A stretch of 64,000 nt of DNA. Source: Gammaproteobacteria bacterium (GTDB taxonomy: Bacteria; Pseudomonadota; Gammaproteobacteria; UBA6429; Thiohalophilaceae). Shown piece by piece: positions 34,710-44,767 of the stretch. The notes beneath the pieces are model-generated. The model searched no databases and had not been told where the DNA came from. It saw only the letters and a list, made by a program, of their open reading frames with translations. Made by a program: the position numbers and the translations under genes. Where the stretch lies: the NCBI GenBank assembly GCA_029880855.1, contig JAOUNS010000013.1, positions 62,001 to 126,000 on the forward strand. The letters run 5' to 3'. The number at the start of each line of letters is the position of its first letter. The first letter of the stretch is position 1.

Positions 34710-34731
34710 CTCAACTCCCTTTGGTTGACAG
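34699..34731. promoter_or_regulatory. BirA (biotin repressor) operator
   Basis: TTGTAAACC (34699-34707), 15 bases, then GGTTGACAG (34723-34731). The known BirA consensus is TTGTAAACC-N14/15-GGTTTACAA, so the left half is perfect and the right half matches seven of nine. It overlaps the comF start codon (34707-34709) and the -35 box of the biotin operon promoter, the expected arrangement for biotin repression. Confidence 0.85.
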
Positions 34732-34752
34732 CAGAAAATTGCGCCCTATCAT
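34725..34752 (+). promoter_or_regulatory. sigma-70 promoter of the biotin operon
   Basis: TTGACA (34725-34730) and TATCAT (34747-34752), 16 bases apart. The -35 box is inside the right half of the BirA operator. Transcription would start near 34759, leaving about 25 bases of leader before the ATG at 34784. Confidence 0.7.
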
Positions 34753-34783
34753 TCCCTGACCTGACCAGTGTAACCCGGCTCCC

Positions 34784-35254
34784 ATGACAGAATCAGCAAC
34801 AAAAATTATCTCCGGCAAAAGCGCCCGCAAGACGGCCGGCCTGTTCAATATCGGCAATATACTGGCCATGGCCCCCGGTCTGTTTGTGGTGCCCTTCAGT
34901 CTGTTCGGGCAACCGGCACGGATGACGTTGATCATGATGCTGATCCTGATGATTGTCCCGTCCATTCTCTGGTTCGCCGCTTCCATTGTGATCTATATCA
35001 TCGCCCGCCATCATCCCAATGAGCGGGCCGGTCATTACACCCAGCAGGCGGCCTATCGGTATTACGGTGTGGTCGGGGTGATTGTCGTTGCCGGCACCTT
35101 TTACGGCACCAATGCGAATTACTGGATCATTACCTGGGCGGTTTGCGCGCTGGTGTTGATCCCCTGGTCGATCCTGGATCTGATCCGAATTTATAAAGAA
35201 AACTGGCAGGACATGACTGTCGCCGATACCCATGCAGAGGAAACACAACAATGA
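34784..35254 (+). CDS. unknown membrane protein heading the biotin operon
   Basis: Not recognised. 156 residues with about four hydrophobic segments (near 23-42, 47-72, 95-110, 113-133), a basic N-terminus and a charged C-terminal tail. Its stop overlaps the bioB start as ATGA, so the two are translationally coupled, and it is the first gene after the BirA-controlled promoter. This strongly links it to biotin synthesis, uptake or precursor traffic, but no biotin-transport family motif is seen. It is not BioY by sequence inspection. Confidence 0.65.
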   Translation: MTESATKIISGKSARKTAGLFNIGNILAMAPGLFVVPFSLFGQPARMTLIMMLILMIVPSILWFAASIVIYIIARHHPNERAGHYTQQAAYRYYGVVGVIVVAGTFYGTNANYWIITWAVCALVLIPWSILDLIRIYKENWQDMTVADTHAEETQQ

Positions 35255-36225
35255 ATGCACGCGTCGAGGATTTTAACGCCGACGATTTGCGTCACGACTG
35301 GAGCGTGGCGGAGATCAGCGACCTGTTCGAACAACCCTTTAACGATCTGTTGTTTCAGGCCCAGAGCCTGCATCGGCAGCACTTTGATCCCAACAGCGTG
35401 CAGGTCAGCAGTCTGCTCAGTATCAAGACCGGCAAGTGTCCGGAAGATTGCGCCTACTGTCCGCAAAGTGTGCGGCATGATGCGGAGTTGAATGTGGACC
35501 CGCTGATGCCGCTGGCTGAAGTACTGGACGCGGCCGGCAAGGCAAAGGCCATGGGCTCGACCCGTTTTTGTATGGGAGCCGCCTGGCGCAGCCCGAAAGA
35601 CAAGGACCTGGACAAGGTCATCGACATGGTCAAAGGCGTCAAGGCGCTGGGTATGGAGACCTGCCTGACCCTGGGCATGTTGACGGAAAAGCAGACCCAA
35701 CGCCTGAAGGCGGCGGGTCTCGATTATTACAACCATAACCTGGACACTTCACCGGAATTTTATGGCGAGATCATCTCCACCCGTACCTATCAGGATCGAC
35801 TGGATACCCTGAGTCATGTGCGTGATGCCGGCATTCATGTCTGCTGTGGCGGTATTGTCGGCATGGGTGAGACACGACGTGATCGGATTGGCTTGTTGCA
35901 ACAGCTGGCCAATCAACCCCAACACCCGGAAAGTGTGCCCATCAATATGCTGGTGCGTGTGGAAGGGACACCGCTGGCCGATGAGTCGGAACTGGATCAT
36001 CTGGAGTTTGTCCGCACGCTGGCGGTGGCGCGCATCATGATGCCGCATTCCTATGTGCGTCTGTCAGCCGGTCGTGAAAAGATGAGCGATGAATTACAGG
36101 CACTCTGTTTCCATGCCGGCGCCAATTCCATTTTTTATGGCGAAAAGTTGTTGACCACCACCAATCCTGATACCGAACACGATATGGCGTTGTTTGCCAA
36201 ACTCGGTATCTCTGTCATGCAATAA
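35251..36225 (+). CDS. bioB: biotin synthase
   Basis: Radical SAM enzyme inserting sulfur into dethiobiotin. 324 residues; the radical SAM cluster motif is CPEDCAYC (Cys-x3-Cys-x2-Cys). Further family blocks: [35 protein letters not shown] (conserved Asn-His-Asn-Leu-Asp), and [10 protein letters not shown] with the Arg that binds the second cluster. GAGGAAAC precedes the ATG. Translationally coupled to the unknown membrane gene upstream and followed after 14 bases by bioF. Confidence 0.98.
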   Translation: MNARVEDFNADDLRHDWSVAEISDLFEQPFNDLLFQAQSLHRQHFDPNSVQVSSLLSIKTGKCPEDCAYCPQSVRHDAELNVDPLMPLAEVLDAAGKAKAMGSTRFCMGAAWRSPKDKDLDKVIDMVKGVKALGMETCLTLGMLTEKQTQRLKAAGLDYYNHNLDTSPEFYGEIISTRTYQDRLDTLSHVRDAGIHVCCGGIVGMGETRRDRIGLLQQLANQPQHPESVPINMLVRVEGTPLADESELDHLEFVRTLAVARIMMPHSYVRLSAGREKMSDELQALCFHAGANSIFYGEKLLTTTNPDTEHDMALFAKLGISVMQ

Positions 36226-36239
36226 ATCGCGGTCGGCCG

Positions 36240-37403
36240 GTGATCGATTACACCTCAATCCGGGATGAGCTGGCACAACGGCGTGTCGGGCATCATTATC
36301 GCGTGCGCAAACTGGTGACCACGGCGCAGGGCGTGGAACTGGTCGCCGATGGCAAACCGGTACTGAATTTTTGCAGTAATGATTATCTGGGCCTGGCCAA
36401 TCATCCAAAAGTGATTGATGCCTTTGTCACTGCCGCACAGGAATTTGGGGTGGGCAGTGGCGGGGCGCATTTGATCGCCGGTCACAGCACCCACCACCAT
36501 GCACTGGAAGAGGAACTGGCCGCCTTTACCGGACGGCAACGTGCGCTGATCTTTTCCACCGGTTATATGGCCAATCTGGGTATCATCAGCGCCCTGTTTG
36601 GTCCGGGTGATACTGTTTTTGAAGATCGTCTCAACCATGCTTCGTTGCTGGATGCCGGTCTGTTGTCGCGGGCGCGCCTGCAACGTTATGGACATAACGA
36701 TGTGGATTCGCTGGCGGCCAAACTCTCAGAGAGCAAGGCGCAGAATCGTTTGATCGTTACCGATGGCGTTTTCAGCATGGACGGTGATGTGGCGGCATTA
36801 CCGCAACTGGCGACACAGGCCCAACAACACAACTGCTGGTTGATGGTGGACGATGCACACGGTATCGGTGTCATGGGGCAGCAGGGGCGCGGTTGTCTGG
36901 AGCATTTCCAACTGGAGGCGGAGGATGTACCGATCCTGATGGGCACCTTCGGCAAGGCCCTGGGCACGTTTGGCGCCTTTGTCGCCGGTGACGAGGCCCT
37001 GATCGAAATCCTGATCCAGAAGGCGCGCAGCTATATCTATACCACCGCCATGCCCCCGGCCGTGGCGGCGGCCACACGCGCTGCGTTACAACTGGTGGAT
37101 GAAGAGGCATGGCGACGTGAGCACTTGCACCGCTTGATTAAACGTTTCAGGCAAGGCGCCGCACAGCTGGGAATGGATCTGATGGCGTCTGATTCCGCCA
37201 TCCAGCCCCTGTTGGTGGGCGAGGCGGAACAGGCACTCCACCTGAGTGAGCAATTACTGCAACACGGTATCCTGATCAGCGCCATCCGGCCGCCGACGGT
37301 GCCGGCCGGTACGGCGCGATTGCGGATCACCCTCTCGGCGGCACACTCGGAAACCCATATCGATCAAGTACTTGACGGTCTCAACACGGTGCTGCAACCA
37401 TGA
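36240..37403 (+). CDS. bioF: 8-amino-7-oxononanoate synthase
   Basis: PLP enzyme condensing pimeloyl-ACP with alanine. 387 residues from a GTG at 36240. Family features: [35 protein letters not shown], and the PLP-binding lysine in [14 protein letters not shown]. The GTG start and poor ribosome site suggest expression relies on coupling to bioB. Its stop overlaps the bioH start by four bases. Confidence 0.97.
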   Translation: MIDYTSIRDELAQRRVGHHYRVRKLVTTAQGVELVADGKPVLNFCSNDYLGLANHPKVIDAFVTAAQEFGVGSGGAHLIAGHSTHHHALEEELAAFTGRQRALIFSTGYMANLGIISALFGPGDTVFEDRLNHASLLDAGLLSRARLQRYGHNDVDSLAAKLSESKAQNRLIVTDGVFSMDGDVAALPQLATQAQQHNCWLMVDDAHGIGVMGQQGRGCLEHFQLEAEDVPILMGTFGKALGTFGAFVAGDEALIEILIQKARSYIYTTAMPPAVAAATRAALQLVDEEAWRREHLHRLIKRFRQGAAQLGMDLMASDSAIQPLLVGEAEQALHLSEQLLQHGILISAIRPPTVPAGTARLRITLSAAHSETHIDQVLDGLNTVLQP

Positions 37404-38206
37404 ATCCCGACCATTCCACACAGGTTTCCCGTATATATATAGAATCTGCCGGCAGCGGTCCGGACCTGGTTCTGTTGCACGGCTGGGGCATGCATGGCGG
37501 CTACTGGCAGGGCATGGTTGCGGAACTCGCCAACACTTACCGCGTGCATGTGGTGGACTTGCCGGGTCATGGTCACAGTCCTTATCAACATGAACAAACG
37601 CTGGATGATTTTGCCGCCGGGGTGGTGAAGGCGTTGAGTGAACAGGTAACTGCGCCTGTGTTTCTCATGGGTTGGTCGCTGGGTGGTTTGATCGCACAAC
37701 AGATCACCGCATCATCTCCCCAACTGGTGCAACGTTTGCTTCTGGTGGCTAGCAGCCCAAGCTTTATTCAACGGGAAGGCTGGGCCGGCGCCATGACACC
37801 GGAGGTACTACAGGGCTTTGCGGATAATCTGGCGCTGGATTATCGCGGCACACTGAGTCGCTTCCTGGCCCTGCAAGTGCGCGGCAGTGAACAACAACAA
37901 CAGGCGTTGCGTGAATTGCGGCAACAGATGTACAGCCGTGGTGAACCCGATCTGCAGGGCTTGCGTGTCGGGCTGAGCCTGTTACGTGATGTGGATTTGC
38001 GCAGTGAACTGTCACAGATCACCCAACCGGTTTGTTTGCTGGCCGGAGAAAGAGATACCCTGGTGCCGGCGAGTGTGTGTGAAGGGATGCAATCACTGCT
38101 GGCGCAGATCGAAACCCATGTCATACCCAGGGCGGGCCATGCCCCTTTCCTGTCACATCCCGCCTTATCGCTTGACGTAATTAAAGCCTTTTTTGCTCAT
38201 GCCTGA
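37400..38206 (+). CDS. bioH: pimeloyl-ACP methyl ester carboxylesterase
   Basis: Alpha/beta hydrolase that removes the methyl ester put on by BioC, releasing pimeloyl-ACP. 268 residues. The oxyanion block [12 protein letters not shown], nucleophile elbow GWSLGG (Ser about residue 93), and catalytic His in GHAPFLSHP are visible, with the Asp in [10 protein letters not shown]. Overlaps bioF (ATGA) and bioC, in the order bioB-F-H-C-D common in gammaproteobacteria. Confidence 0.95.
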   Translation: MNPDHSTQVSRIYIESAGSGPDLVLLHGWGMHGGYWQGMVAELANTYRVHVVDLPGHGHSPYQHEQTLDDFAAGVVKALSEQVTAPVFLMGWSLGGLIAQQITASSPQLVQRLLLVASSPSFIQREGWAGAMTPEVLQGFADNLALDYRGTLSRFLALQVRGSEQQQQALRELRQQMYSRGEPDLQGLRVGLSLLRDVDLRSELSQITQPVCLLAGERDTLVPASVCEGMQSLLAQIETHVIPRAGHAPFLSHPALSLDVIKAFFAHA

Positions 38207-39098
38207 AAAAAACACGATAGATAAACAACAAATGCGCCGGTCTTTTGAAAAGGCCGCTGCCGGCTATGATGATGCCGCCTTTCTGCAACAGGAGATCGGC
38301 GATCGGGTGGTGGAGCGTCTGGATTATATTCGCTTTGAACCCAGGCGTGTGCTGGATGTAGGAGCGGGCACCGGTTTTTGTACCCGCCGGTTGGCCAAAC
38401 GATATCCGAAGGCGGACATCATCGCACTGGATATCGCCCATCAGATGCTACTGACAGCCAAACAGCGGGAATCAATGTGGGACAAACTGCGCGGCCGGTA
38501 TCAATATATCACTGCCGATGCGGAACAGCTGCCCCTGGCGGATGCCGGCGTGGATATGATCTTCTCCAACCTGGCGGTACAGTGGTGTCTGGATCTGGAA
38601 CAGTTATTCCGGGAGTTTCGTCGTGTGCTGGCGCCGGGCGGCATGTTGATGTTCACCACCTTCGGACCGGATACCTTGAAAGAGCTGCGCGCCAGTTGGG
38701 CTCAGGTGGATAAGGCCGGCCATGTGAATGAATTTGAAGATATGCATAACATCGGTGATCTATTGTTACAGACCCGCTTCGCCGAACCCATCATGGACAT
38801 GGAATACATGACGGTGACCTACCAGGATGTATTTCGCCTGATGAAAGATCTGAAAATGCTGGGTGCACACAATGTCACTACTGATCGGCAACGGCAGTTG
38901 ACCGGCAAGGCCCACTTGCAAAAGATGATTCAACACTATGAAAGCTTCCGCACCGATGGTGTGTTGCCGGCAACCTATGAGATTGTCTATGGCCATGCCT
39001 GGGCGCCGGTGGGGCAGATGACGACCACGGCCGAACAGAGCTTGCAGGCCAGCATTCCATTACAAAGTATTCAACCCATCAAACCCAAACAGAACTGA
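38199..39098 (+). CDS. bioC: malonyl-ACP O-methyltransferase
   Basis: SAM-dependent methyltransferase that masks the malonyl carboxylate so fatty acid synthesis can make the pimeloyl chain. 299 residues from the ATG at 38199. Typical start RRSFEKAAAGYDDAAFLQ, SAM loop VLDVGAGTGFCTRRLA, and SNLAVQWCLDLEQLFREFRR, a BioC hallmark. Overlaps bioH by eight bases and is followed two bases later by bioD. Confidence 0.95.
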   Translation: MPEKNTIDKQQMRRSFEKAAAGYDDAAFLQQEIGDRVVERLDYIRFEPRRVLDVGAGTGFCTRRLAKRYPKADIIALDIAHQMLLTAKQRESMWDKLRGRYQYITADAEQLPLADAGVDMIFSNLAVQWCLDLEQLFREFRRVLAPGGMLMFTTFGPDTLKELRASWAQVDKAGHVNEFEDMHNIGDLLLQTRFAEPIMDMEYMTVTYQDVFRLMKDLKMLGAHNVTTDRQRQLTGKAHLQKMIQHYESFRTDGVLPATYEIVYGHAWAPVGQMTTTAEQSLQASIPLQSIQPIKPKQN

Positions 39099-39100
39099 GC

Positions 39101-39811
39101 ATGCCCGGTATTTTTATCACAGGAACAGACACCGGTATCGGCAAGACTTTTGTCACTGTTGCGATGATCAATGCCTTGCGTGCGCAAGGCGTGCGAGTGG
39201 CGGGAATGAAACCGGTGGGGAGCGGGGCCGACCGGATAAACGGAAAGTTATACAATGAAGACGCGCTATTGATCAAACAGGCAATGGGAACGTCTGTTGA
39301 TTACGATCTGATTAATCCCTATTGTTTTGCGCCCCCTGTTTCACCACACATCGCGGCACAACAGGCCGGTGTTGAAATCAGGCCGGCGAAGATTCAACAA
39401 CACTTTCAACAACTGGAACAGACATTTGATTTGGTGCTGGTGGAAGGTGTGGGTGGTTGGCTGGCGCCGCTGAGTAATGAGTTGACGGTCGCCGATCTCG
39501 CGAAACAATTATGCTTGCCGGTGATCATGGTGGTGGGTATCCGGCTGGGTTGTCTGAATCATGCGTCACTGACGGCGGCAGCGATTCGCGATTCCGGGAT
39601 GAACTTTGCAGGCTGGATCGCCAATGATGTGCAGCAAGATACGCAGAGTGCAGGTGAACAACTCGCGTATCTTCGTCACCGGCTCAGGACACCGCCATTG
39701 TTTGAAATAAAACACCACACAACAATAAGCAGCTCTACAGAAGATGAGCAAAAACAGATCTGCTTACAATTACAAAACCTTATCTTAAATGTTGAGACAA
39801 ACGCGCAATAG
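39101..39811 (+). CDS. bioD: dethiobiotin synthetase
   Basis: ATP-dependent carboxylase closing the ureido ring of dethiobiotin. 236 residues, with the P-loop ITGTDTGIGKTFV, KPVGSG, and VEGVGGWLAPLS. Last gene of the bio operon. The C-terminal 30 residues are divergent and Gln-rich. No terminator hairpin of good quality is seen just after the stop. Confidence 0.95.
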   Translation: MPGIFITGTDTGIGKTFVTVAMINALRAQGVRVAGMKPVGSGADRINGKLYNEDALLIKQAMGTSVDYDLINPYCFAPPVSPHIAAQQAGVEIRPAKIQQHFQQLEQTFDLVLVEGVGGWLAPLSNELTVADLAKQLCLPVIMVVGIRLGCLNHASLTAAAIRDSGMNFAGWIANDVQQDTQSAGEQLAYLRHRLRTPPLFEIKHHTTISSSTEDEQKQICLQLQNLILNVETNAQ

Positions 39812-40257
39812 CGCATTGTAAGTATGGCTAAAACTGTATAGACCTTAATTAAAGTAACTAAAGAATATAAGCAAAGAATAATATAATTATTAAATAATAT
39901 ATTTGTTTATTATAAGCCCATTTCATCTTTTTTATTGCACTGTACTCTTTCTGGATGTAGCATCGCCGGTGCATTTTTTTATGCGAATGACGTTTTACAT
40001 GATGCAGGTCAATTGAAATTATCTTTGTCTCATGTAATTAATGATCCGGATCAATTAACCGGCTTGAAAACAAGAAACAACGCATTTGCAGCAGAGAATG
40101 ACGATGATCAGCCTCTCAGGGATGACATGCCGGCGAGTCCGGGTGCTGACCAGATACAAGAATTCCATAAATAGCGCCGGAGCTGCATCAGGCGATATTA
40201 AAGAAAAAGATTTATAAGAATTACAATCTTGAAATCCCAACCGGAGAGGTAGAGGTA
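39812..40257. other. AT-rich intergenic region before the cox operon
   Basis: 446 bases. The stretch 39830-39920 is strongly AT-rich and is the likely promoter region for coxB, though no single -35/-10 pair stands out. A 79-codon ORF at 39935-40174 lacks a ribosome site and any family resemblance. GGAGAGG before coxB is a clear ribosome site. Confidence 0.45.
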
Positions 40258-41391
40258 ATGTCGGCAAGTAAAACAATGAAAAAAATAGGGAGCTTGCTGT
40301 GTGCAGGGCTGGTAATGTTGTTACCGGCGACTGTTTTCGCAGACTACAAGCTGAACATGACACCCAGCGTCACGGCCGTCGGCCAGGATATCTATAATCT
40401 GCATATGATTATCCTCTGGATCGTGACTATCGTCGGTATCCTGGTATTCGGTGTAATCATTTACTCCCTGATCAATCACCGTAAGTCCAAAGGGGTTACC
40501 CCGGCCACCTTCCACGAAAGCGCCACTGTGGAATTTGTCTGGACCGTTATTCCCTTCATCATCCTCGTAATCATCGCCGTTCCAGCCACCAAGACCTTGT
40601 TGGCGATTGAAGACACCAGTAAATCAGATATCACCATCAAGGCCACCGGTTGGCAGTGGAAATGGGAATATGAATATCTCGATTCCGGTGTTCGCTTCTT
40701 CAGTAACCTGGACAAGGCCAGTAATGAAGCCCGTCAGGTGAAATCCGGCAAGGACCCCCGCAAGGTGGAAAACTACCTGCTGGATGTGGATAACCCCATT
40801 GTGGTTCCTGTGAACAAGAAGGTCCGCATCCTCACCACGTCAAACGACGTTATTCACGCCTGGTGGGTCCCTGAGCTGGCTGTGAAACGTGATGCCATTC
40901 CCGGCTTCATCAATGAAAGCTGGTTCAAGGCGGAAAAGACCGGTACCTATCGCGGTCAGTGTGCCGAATTGTGCGGTAAGGACCACGGCTTCATGCCGAT
41001 TGTGGTCAATGTGGTTTCCGACAGCGAATACAGCGACTGGCTCGCCAAACAGAAAAAAGCCGCTGCCGATGCCGATGCCGGTGCAGGCAAGACCTGGAGC
41101 AAGGCTGACCTGATGGCGCGCGGTAAAGAAGTTTATGAGAAGAACTGTCAGGCCTGCCACATGGCCAATGGTGAAGGTGGCGGACCGTTCCCGGCTCTGA
41201 AAGGCAGCAAGGTTGCCACCACGGGCCCGGTTGCAGCGCATATCGATCTGGTGCTGAAAGGCAAGGGTATGATGCCGCCGTTTGGTACACAGCTGAATGC
41301 TGTCGATACCGCCGCCGTCGTCACCTTTGAACGTAACGCCTTTGGTAACAATACCGGCGATGTCGTTCAGCCGTCTCAAGTTTCGAAATAA
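40258..41391 (+). CDS. coxB: cytochrome c oxidase subunit II with fused cytochrome c domain
   Basis: Entry point of electrons into the aa3-type oxidase. 377 residues: signal peptide (to about residue 28), two membrane helices (about 48-70 and 88-112), the CuA domain with HAWWVPELAVK and CAELCGKDH ligands, then a C-terminal cytochrome c domain with CQACH (heme c). The fusion makes this a caa3-type subunit II. First gene of the cox operon; the oxidase, its assembly factors and heme A synthesis follow. Confidence 0.97.
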   Translation: MSASKTMKKIGSLLCAGLVMLLPATVFADYKLNMTPSVTAVGQDIYNLHMIILWIVTIVGILVFGVIIYSLINHRKSKGVTPATFHESATVEFVWTVIPFIILVIIAVPATKTLLAIEDTSKSDITIKATGWQWKWEYEYLDSGVRFFSNLDKASNEARQVKSGKDPRKVENYLLDVDNPIVVPVNKKVRILTTSNDVIHAWWVPELAVKRDAIPGFINESWFKAEKTGTYRGQCAELCGKDHGFMPIVVNVVSDSEYSDWLAKQKKAAADADAGAGKTWSKADLMARGKEVYEKNCQACHMANGEGGGPFPALKGSKVATTGPVAAHIDLVLKGKGMMPPFGTQLNAVDTAAVVTFERNAFGNNTGDVVQPSQVSK

Positions 41392-41412
41392 TGCCAGCGG
41401 AGGATAATTAAA

Positions 41413-42963
41413 ATGAGTGATCACAAACCTACCGGCATTAAACGCTGGTTATTTACCACAAACCACAAAGATATCGGTACCCTGTATCTGTGGTTTGCCT
41501 TCACCATGTTCCTGGTCGGCGGCGCGATGGCGATGATCATCCGCGCTGAGTTGATGCAGCCGGGTATGCAGGTTGTTGACCCGCTGTTCTTCAACAGCAT
41601 GACCACCATGCATGGTCTGATCATGGTATTCGGTGCAGTCATGCCCGCCATGGTGGGCTTCGCCAACTGGATGGTGCCGATGATGATCGGCGCGCCGGAT
41701 ATGGCCCTGCCCCGTATGAACAACTGGAGCTTCTGGATTCTGCCGTTCGCCGGCACCATGCTGGTCTCCACCCTGTTCATGGAAGGCGGCGGCCCGGCTT
41801 TCGGCTGGACTTTCTATGCACCGCTGTCCACCACCTTTGCACCGAAGAGTACTGACTTCTTCATCTTCGCGGTGCATATGCTGGGCTTCTCATCCATCAT
41901 GGGCGCGATCAACATCATCGCCACCATTTTGAATATGCGTGCCCCCGGCATGACCCTGATGAAAATGCCGCTGTTCGTCTGGACCTGGCTGATTACCGCC
42001 TTCCTGTTGATCGCGGTTATGCCGGTTCTGGCCGGTGCTGTGACCATGATGCTGACCGACCGTAACTTCGGCACATCATTCTTCAGCGCCGCCGGTGGCG
42101 GTGACCCCGTACTGTTCCAGCATGTGTTCTGGTTCTTCGGTCACCCCGAGGTGTACATCATGATCCTGCCGGCCTTCGGTATCGTCTCGCAGATCATCCC
42201 GACCTTCGCACGCAAGCAGCTGTTCGGTTACGCCTCCATGGTGTACGCGACTGCCGCCATTGCCTTCCTGTCATTTATCGTGTGGGCTCACCATATGTTC
42301 ACCGTGGGTATGCCGGTTGCTGCCGAGCTGTACTTCACCTACGCGACAGTGATGATTGCCGTGCCGACAGCGGTGAAAGTGTTTAACTGGACCGCCACCA
42401 TGTGGAAAGGCGCCATGACGTTTGAAACCCCCATGCTGTGGGCGGTGGCCTTCGTCTTCCTGTTCACCATCGGCGGTTTCACCGGTCTGATGCTGGGTGT
42501 GGCTCCGGCTGACTTCCAGTACCACGATACCTACTTCGTGGTTGCCCACTTCCACTATGTATTGGTAACCGGTGCGGTGTTCGCCATTATCGCCGGTGTC
42601 TACTACTGGTTGCCCAAGTGGACCGGTAACATGTATGACGAGAAGCTCGGCAAGCTGCACTTCTGGCTGTCAACGATTTCCGTCAACGTGCTGTTCTTCC
42701 CGCAACACTTCCTGGGTCTGGCCGGTATGCCGCGCCGTATCCCGGACTATGCAATCCAGTTCGCCGAATTTAACTTCATGTCATCTCTCGGTGGTTTTGC
42801 ATTCGGTCTGTCACAGTTGTTGTTCCTGTTCATCGTCATCAAGTGTATCAAGGGCGGTGAAAAGGCCACTGACAAGGTGTGGGACAACCCGGAAGGTCTG
42901 GAATGGACTGTGCCTTCACCGGCGCCTTACCATACCTTTGAAACAGCACCGCAAATCAAGTAA
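41413..42963 (+). CDS. coxA: cytochrome c oxidase subunit I
   Basis: Catalytic subunit with heme a, heme a3 and CuB; reduces oxygen and pumps protons. 516 residues with about twelve membrane helices. Visible ligands and channel motifs: [11 protein letters not shown] (low-spin heme His), [14 protein letters not shown] (CuB His and cross-linked Tyr), [10 protein letters not shown] (CuB His pair), and [14 protein letters not shown] (heme a3 and a His). Followed by a hairpin that may attenuate transcription. Confidence 0.98.
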   Translation: MSDHKPTGIKRWLFTTNHKDIGTLYLWFAFTMFLVGGAMAMIIRAELMQPGMQVVDPLFFNSMTTMHGLIMVFGAVMPAMVGFANWMVPMMIGAPDMALPRMNNWSFWILPFAGTMLVSTLFMEGGGPAFGWTFYAPLSTTFAPKSTDFFIFAVHMLGFSSIMGAINIIATILNMRAPGMTLMKMPLFVWTWLITAFLLIAVMPVLAGAVTMMLTDRNFGTSFFSAAGGGDPVLFQHVFWFFGHPEVYIMILPAFGIVSQIIPTFARKQLFGYASMVYATAAIAFLSFIVWAHHMFTVGMPVAAELYFTYATVMIAVPTAVKVFNWTATMWKGAMTFETPMLWAVAFVFLFTIGGFTGLMLGVAPADFQYHDTYFVVAHFHYVLVTGAVFAIIAGVYYWLPKWTGNMYDEKLGKLHFWLSTISVNVLFFPQHFLGLAGMPRRIPDYAIQFAEFNFMSSLGGFAFGLSQLLFLFIVIKCIKGGEKATDKVWDNPEGLEWTVPSPAPYHTFETAPQIK

Positions 42964-42969
42964 TACCAT

Positions 42970-43000
42970 GGCCCCGTCTCCGGACGGGGCCGATTTATTT
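42970..43000 (+). terminator. intra-operon hairpin after coxA
   Basis: GGCCCCGT and ACGGGGCC arms flank a six-base loop, followed by GATTTATTTT. The stem is strong and the T-run interrupted, so it may act as a partial terminator or an RNA-stability element between coxA and the assembly genes. Confidence 0.6.
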
Positions 43001-43010
43001 TGGCAGTAAA

Positions 43011-43133
43011 ATGATGAGTACAATGAGCAAGACAGAAGATAACCGCCGCCCCAAATTCTGGACTTTAATCATCCTGTTTGGGATTGCACTGGGCTTTTTC
43101 ATCGCAAGCTTTTTTGTGCTCAGCAGGGGCTGA
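43011..43133 (+). CDS. 40-residue single-helix protein, cytochrome oxidase small assembly type
   Basis: Short ORF between coxA and ctaG. MSKTEDNRRPKFWTL is followed by a single membrane helix (ILFGIALGFFIASFFVL) and ends LSRG. The ATG at 43011 or 43023 starts it, and the stop lies ten bases before ctaG. Tiny one-helix proteins in this position are known as cytochrome oxidase small assembly proteins in related bacteria; the assignment rests on position and topology. Confidence 0.65.
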   Translation: MMSTMSKTEDNRRPKFWTLIILFGIALGFFIASFFVLSRG

Positions 43134-43142
43134 GGTTCAGCC

Positions 43143-43763
43143 ATGTCGACCGGCAATAACAGCCAGTTGGAATCCAATCAGCGTGTTACGCGGTTCCTGC
43201 TGGTGGTGGTGGTGGTCATGTTTTGCTTCGGTTTTGCCCTGGCGCCGATGTATGAAGCACTCTGCAAGGCATTTGGCATTAATGGTCGTTTTGTTGAAAT
43301 CGAACAAGGTGTCTATGATGCTGACAAGGCCATGCAGCAGGTTAAGGCTGATAGAGACAGGCAAGTAACGGTTCAGTTTACCGCCAGTCGCAACCAGAAC
43401 CTGCAGTGGGAATTTCGTCCGATGGAAACCTCGGTAGTGGTTTATCCGGGCGAGGTCAGGGAAGTGAAGTATTATGCGAAAAACCTCACCGGAAAAACGG
43501 TGGTGGCGCAGGCTGTACCCAGTGTTTCACCGGGACAGGCGGCAAAATACTTCAACAAGATCGAGTGCTTCTGTTTTACCCAGCAGACCTTTAAGCCGGG
43601 TGAAGCGAAAGAGATGCCGTTACGTTTTGTCGTGGACGGCAAACTGCCAAAAAAGATTTCGACTCTGACCCTGGCCTATACGTTTTTTGATACAGACCAG
43701 GCCGGGACGAAGAGTAAAGCGCAGGTGGATACAGTACTGCGAGTGGCGCACAACGCCAAATGA
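43143..43763 (+). CDS. ctaG: cytochrome c oxidase copper-assembly protein CtaG/Cox11
   Basis: Delivers copper to the CuB site of subunit I. 206 residues with one N-terminal membrane helix (about 18-40), the LAPMYEALCKAFG segment and the copper-binding ECFCFTQQTF motif typical of Cox11. The protein is periplasmic apart from its anchor. Lies ten bases after the 40-residue ORF and 48 before coxC. Confidence 0.95.
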   Translation: MSTGNNSQLESNQRVTRFLLVVVVVMFCFGFALAPMYEALCKAFGINGRFVEIEQGVYDADKAMQQVKADRDRQVTVQFTASRNQNLQWEFRPMETSVVVYPGEVREVKYYAKNLTGKTVVAQAVPSVSPGQAAKYFNKIECFCFTQQTFKPGEAKEMPLRFVVDGKLPKKISTLTLAYTFFDTDQAGTKSKAQVDTVLRVAHNAK

Positions 43764-43811
43764 ACAAACAATAAGAATTTTAATTTAATTACCAGATAGA
43801 GAGGGGTAACA

Positions 43812-44690
43812 ATGTCTACACAAGCAGGTGGTTACTACTTACCGGAGCCAAGCAAATGGCCGTTGATCGGCTCGATTGGCCTGTTTTTAACCTTATTCGG
43901 ATTTGCGACCGCCTTGCCGGGTAAATCAGAAGGTACTGTCGGCAACCTGTACATTATGTACGCCGGGTTGATTGTCCTTGCCTACATGCTGTTTGGCTGG
44001 TTCGGTCAGGTTATCGGTGAGAGCGAAAGCGGTAAATATAACGATCAGGTCGATGTTTCATTCCGCATGGGCATGCTCTGGTTCATTTTCTCTGAAGTCA
44101 TGTTCTTTGCCGCCTTCTTCGGTGCGCTGTTCTATGTTCGCCAGCTTTCTGTGCCCTGGTTGAGTGGTGAAGGCAATAACGGTATGACCAACGAACTGCT
44201 CTGGAAAGGCTATGAGAACGTCTGGCCGACCAATGGTCCCGGTGCCGTAGGTGGTAAGTATGAGTCGATGCCGGCAGCCGGTATTCCGCTGTATAACACC
44301 ATCATCCTGTTGACTTCCGGTGTAACGGTGACGCTTGCTCATTGGGCATTAAAGAAAGAAAACCGCAGTCAGCTGATTCTGTGGCTGTTTGCCACGGTTG
44401 CCCTGGGTGGCCTCTTCGTGGCTTTACAGGCCTATGAATACAGCCATGCCTACAGCGCCATGAACCTGAAGCTGAGCACCGGTATCTACGGTTCCACCTT
44501 CTACATGCTGACCGGTTTCCACGGCCTGCACGTGACGATCGGCGCCATCATGCTGACTGTCATGCTGCTGCGTTCCATCAAGGGCCACTTCACTCCCAAG
44601 CATCACTTCGCCTTCGAAGCCGCTGCCTGGTACTGGCACTTTGTGGACGTGGTCTGGCTGGGTCTGTTTATCTTCGTATACTGGCTGTAA
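43812..44690 (+). CDS. coxC: cytochrome c oxidase subunit III
   Basis: 292 residues with seven membrane helices. It stabilises subunit I and the oxygen channel. Conserved stretches: FRMGMLWFIFSEVMFFAAFFG, split by helix ends, GFHGLHVTIG, and the C-terminal AAWYWHFVDVVWLGLF. GAGAGGGG precedes the ATG. Last structural gene; a terminator follows. Confidence 0.96.
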   Translation: MSTQAGGYYLPEPSKWPLIGSIGLFLTLFGFATALPGKSEGTVGNLYIMYAGLIVLAYMLFGWFGQVIGESESGKYNDQVDVSFRMGMLWFIFSEVMFFAAFFGALFYVRQLSVPWLSGEGNNGMTNELLWKGYENVWPTNGPGAVGGKYESMPAAGIPLYNTIILLTSGVTVTLAHWALKKENRSQLILWLFATVALGGLFVALQAYEYSHAYSAMNLKLSTGIYGSTFYMLTGFHGLHVTIGAIMLTVMLLRSIKGHFTPKHHFAFEAAAWYWHFVDVVWLGLFIFVYWL

Positions 44691-44717
44691 ACAAGATAAA
44701 AGATACAGAAACAAAAA

Positions 44718-44749
44718 AAGGCGCTGCGAGGTTTGCAGCGCCTTGTTTA
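44718..44749. terminator. bidirectional terminator after coxC
   Basis: Ten-base arms AAGGCGCTGC and GCAGCGCCTT with a seven-base loop, preceded by an A-run and followed by GTTTATTTT. It can stop both coxC and the convergent small gene at 44768. Confidence 0.9.
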
Positions 44750-44767
44750 TTTTGCAGATCTGAATTT

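Noticed and set aside
39935-40174. 79-codon ORF before coxB
   Set aside because: No ribosome site, no family resemblance, and it lies in the presumed promoter region.
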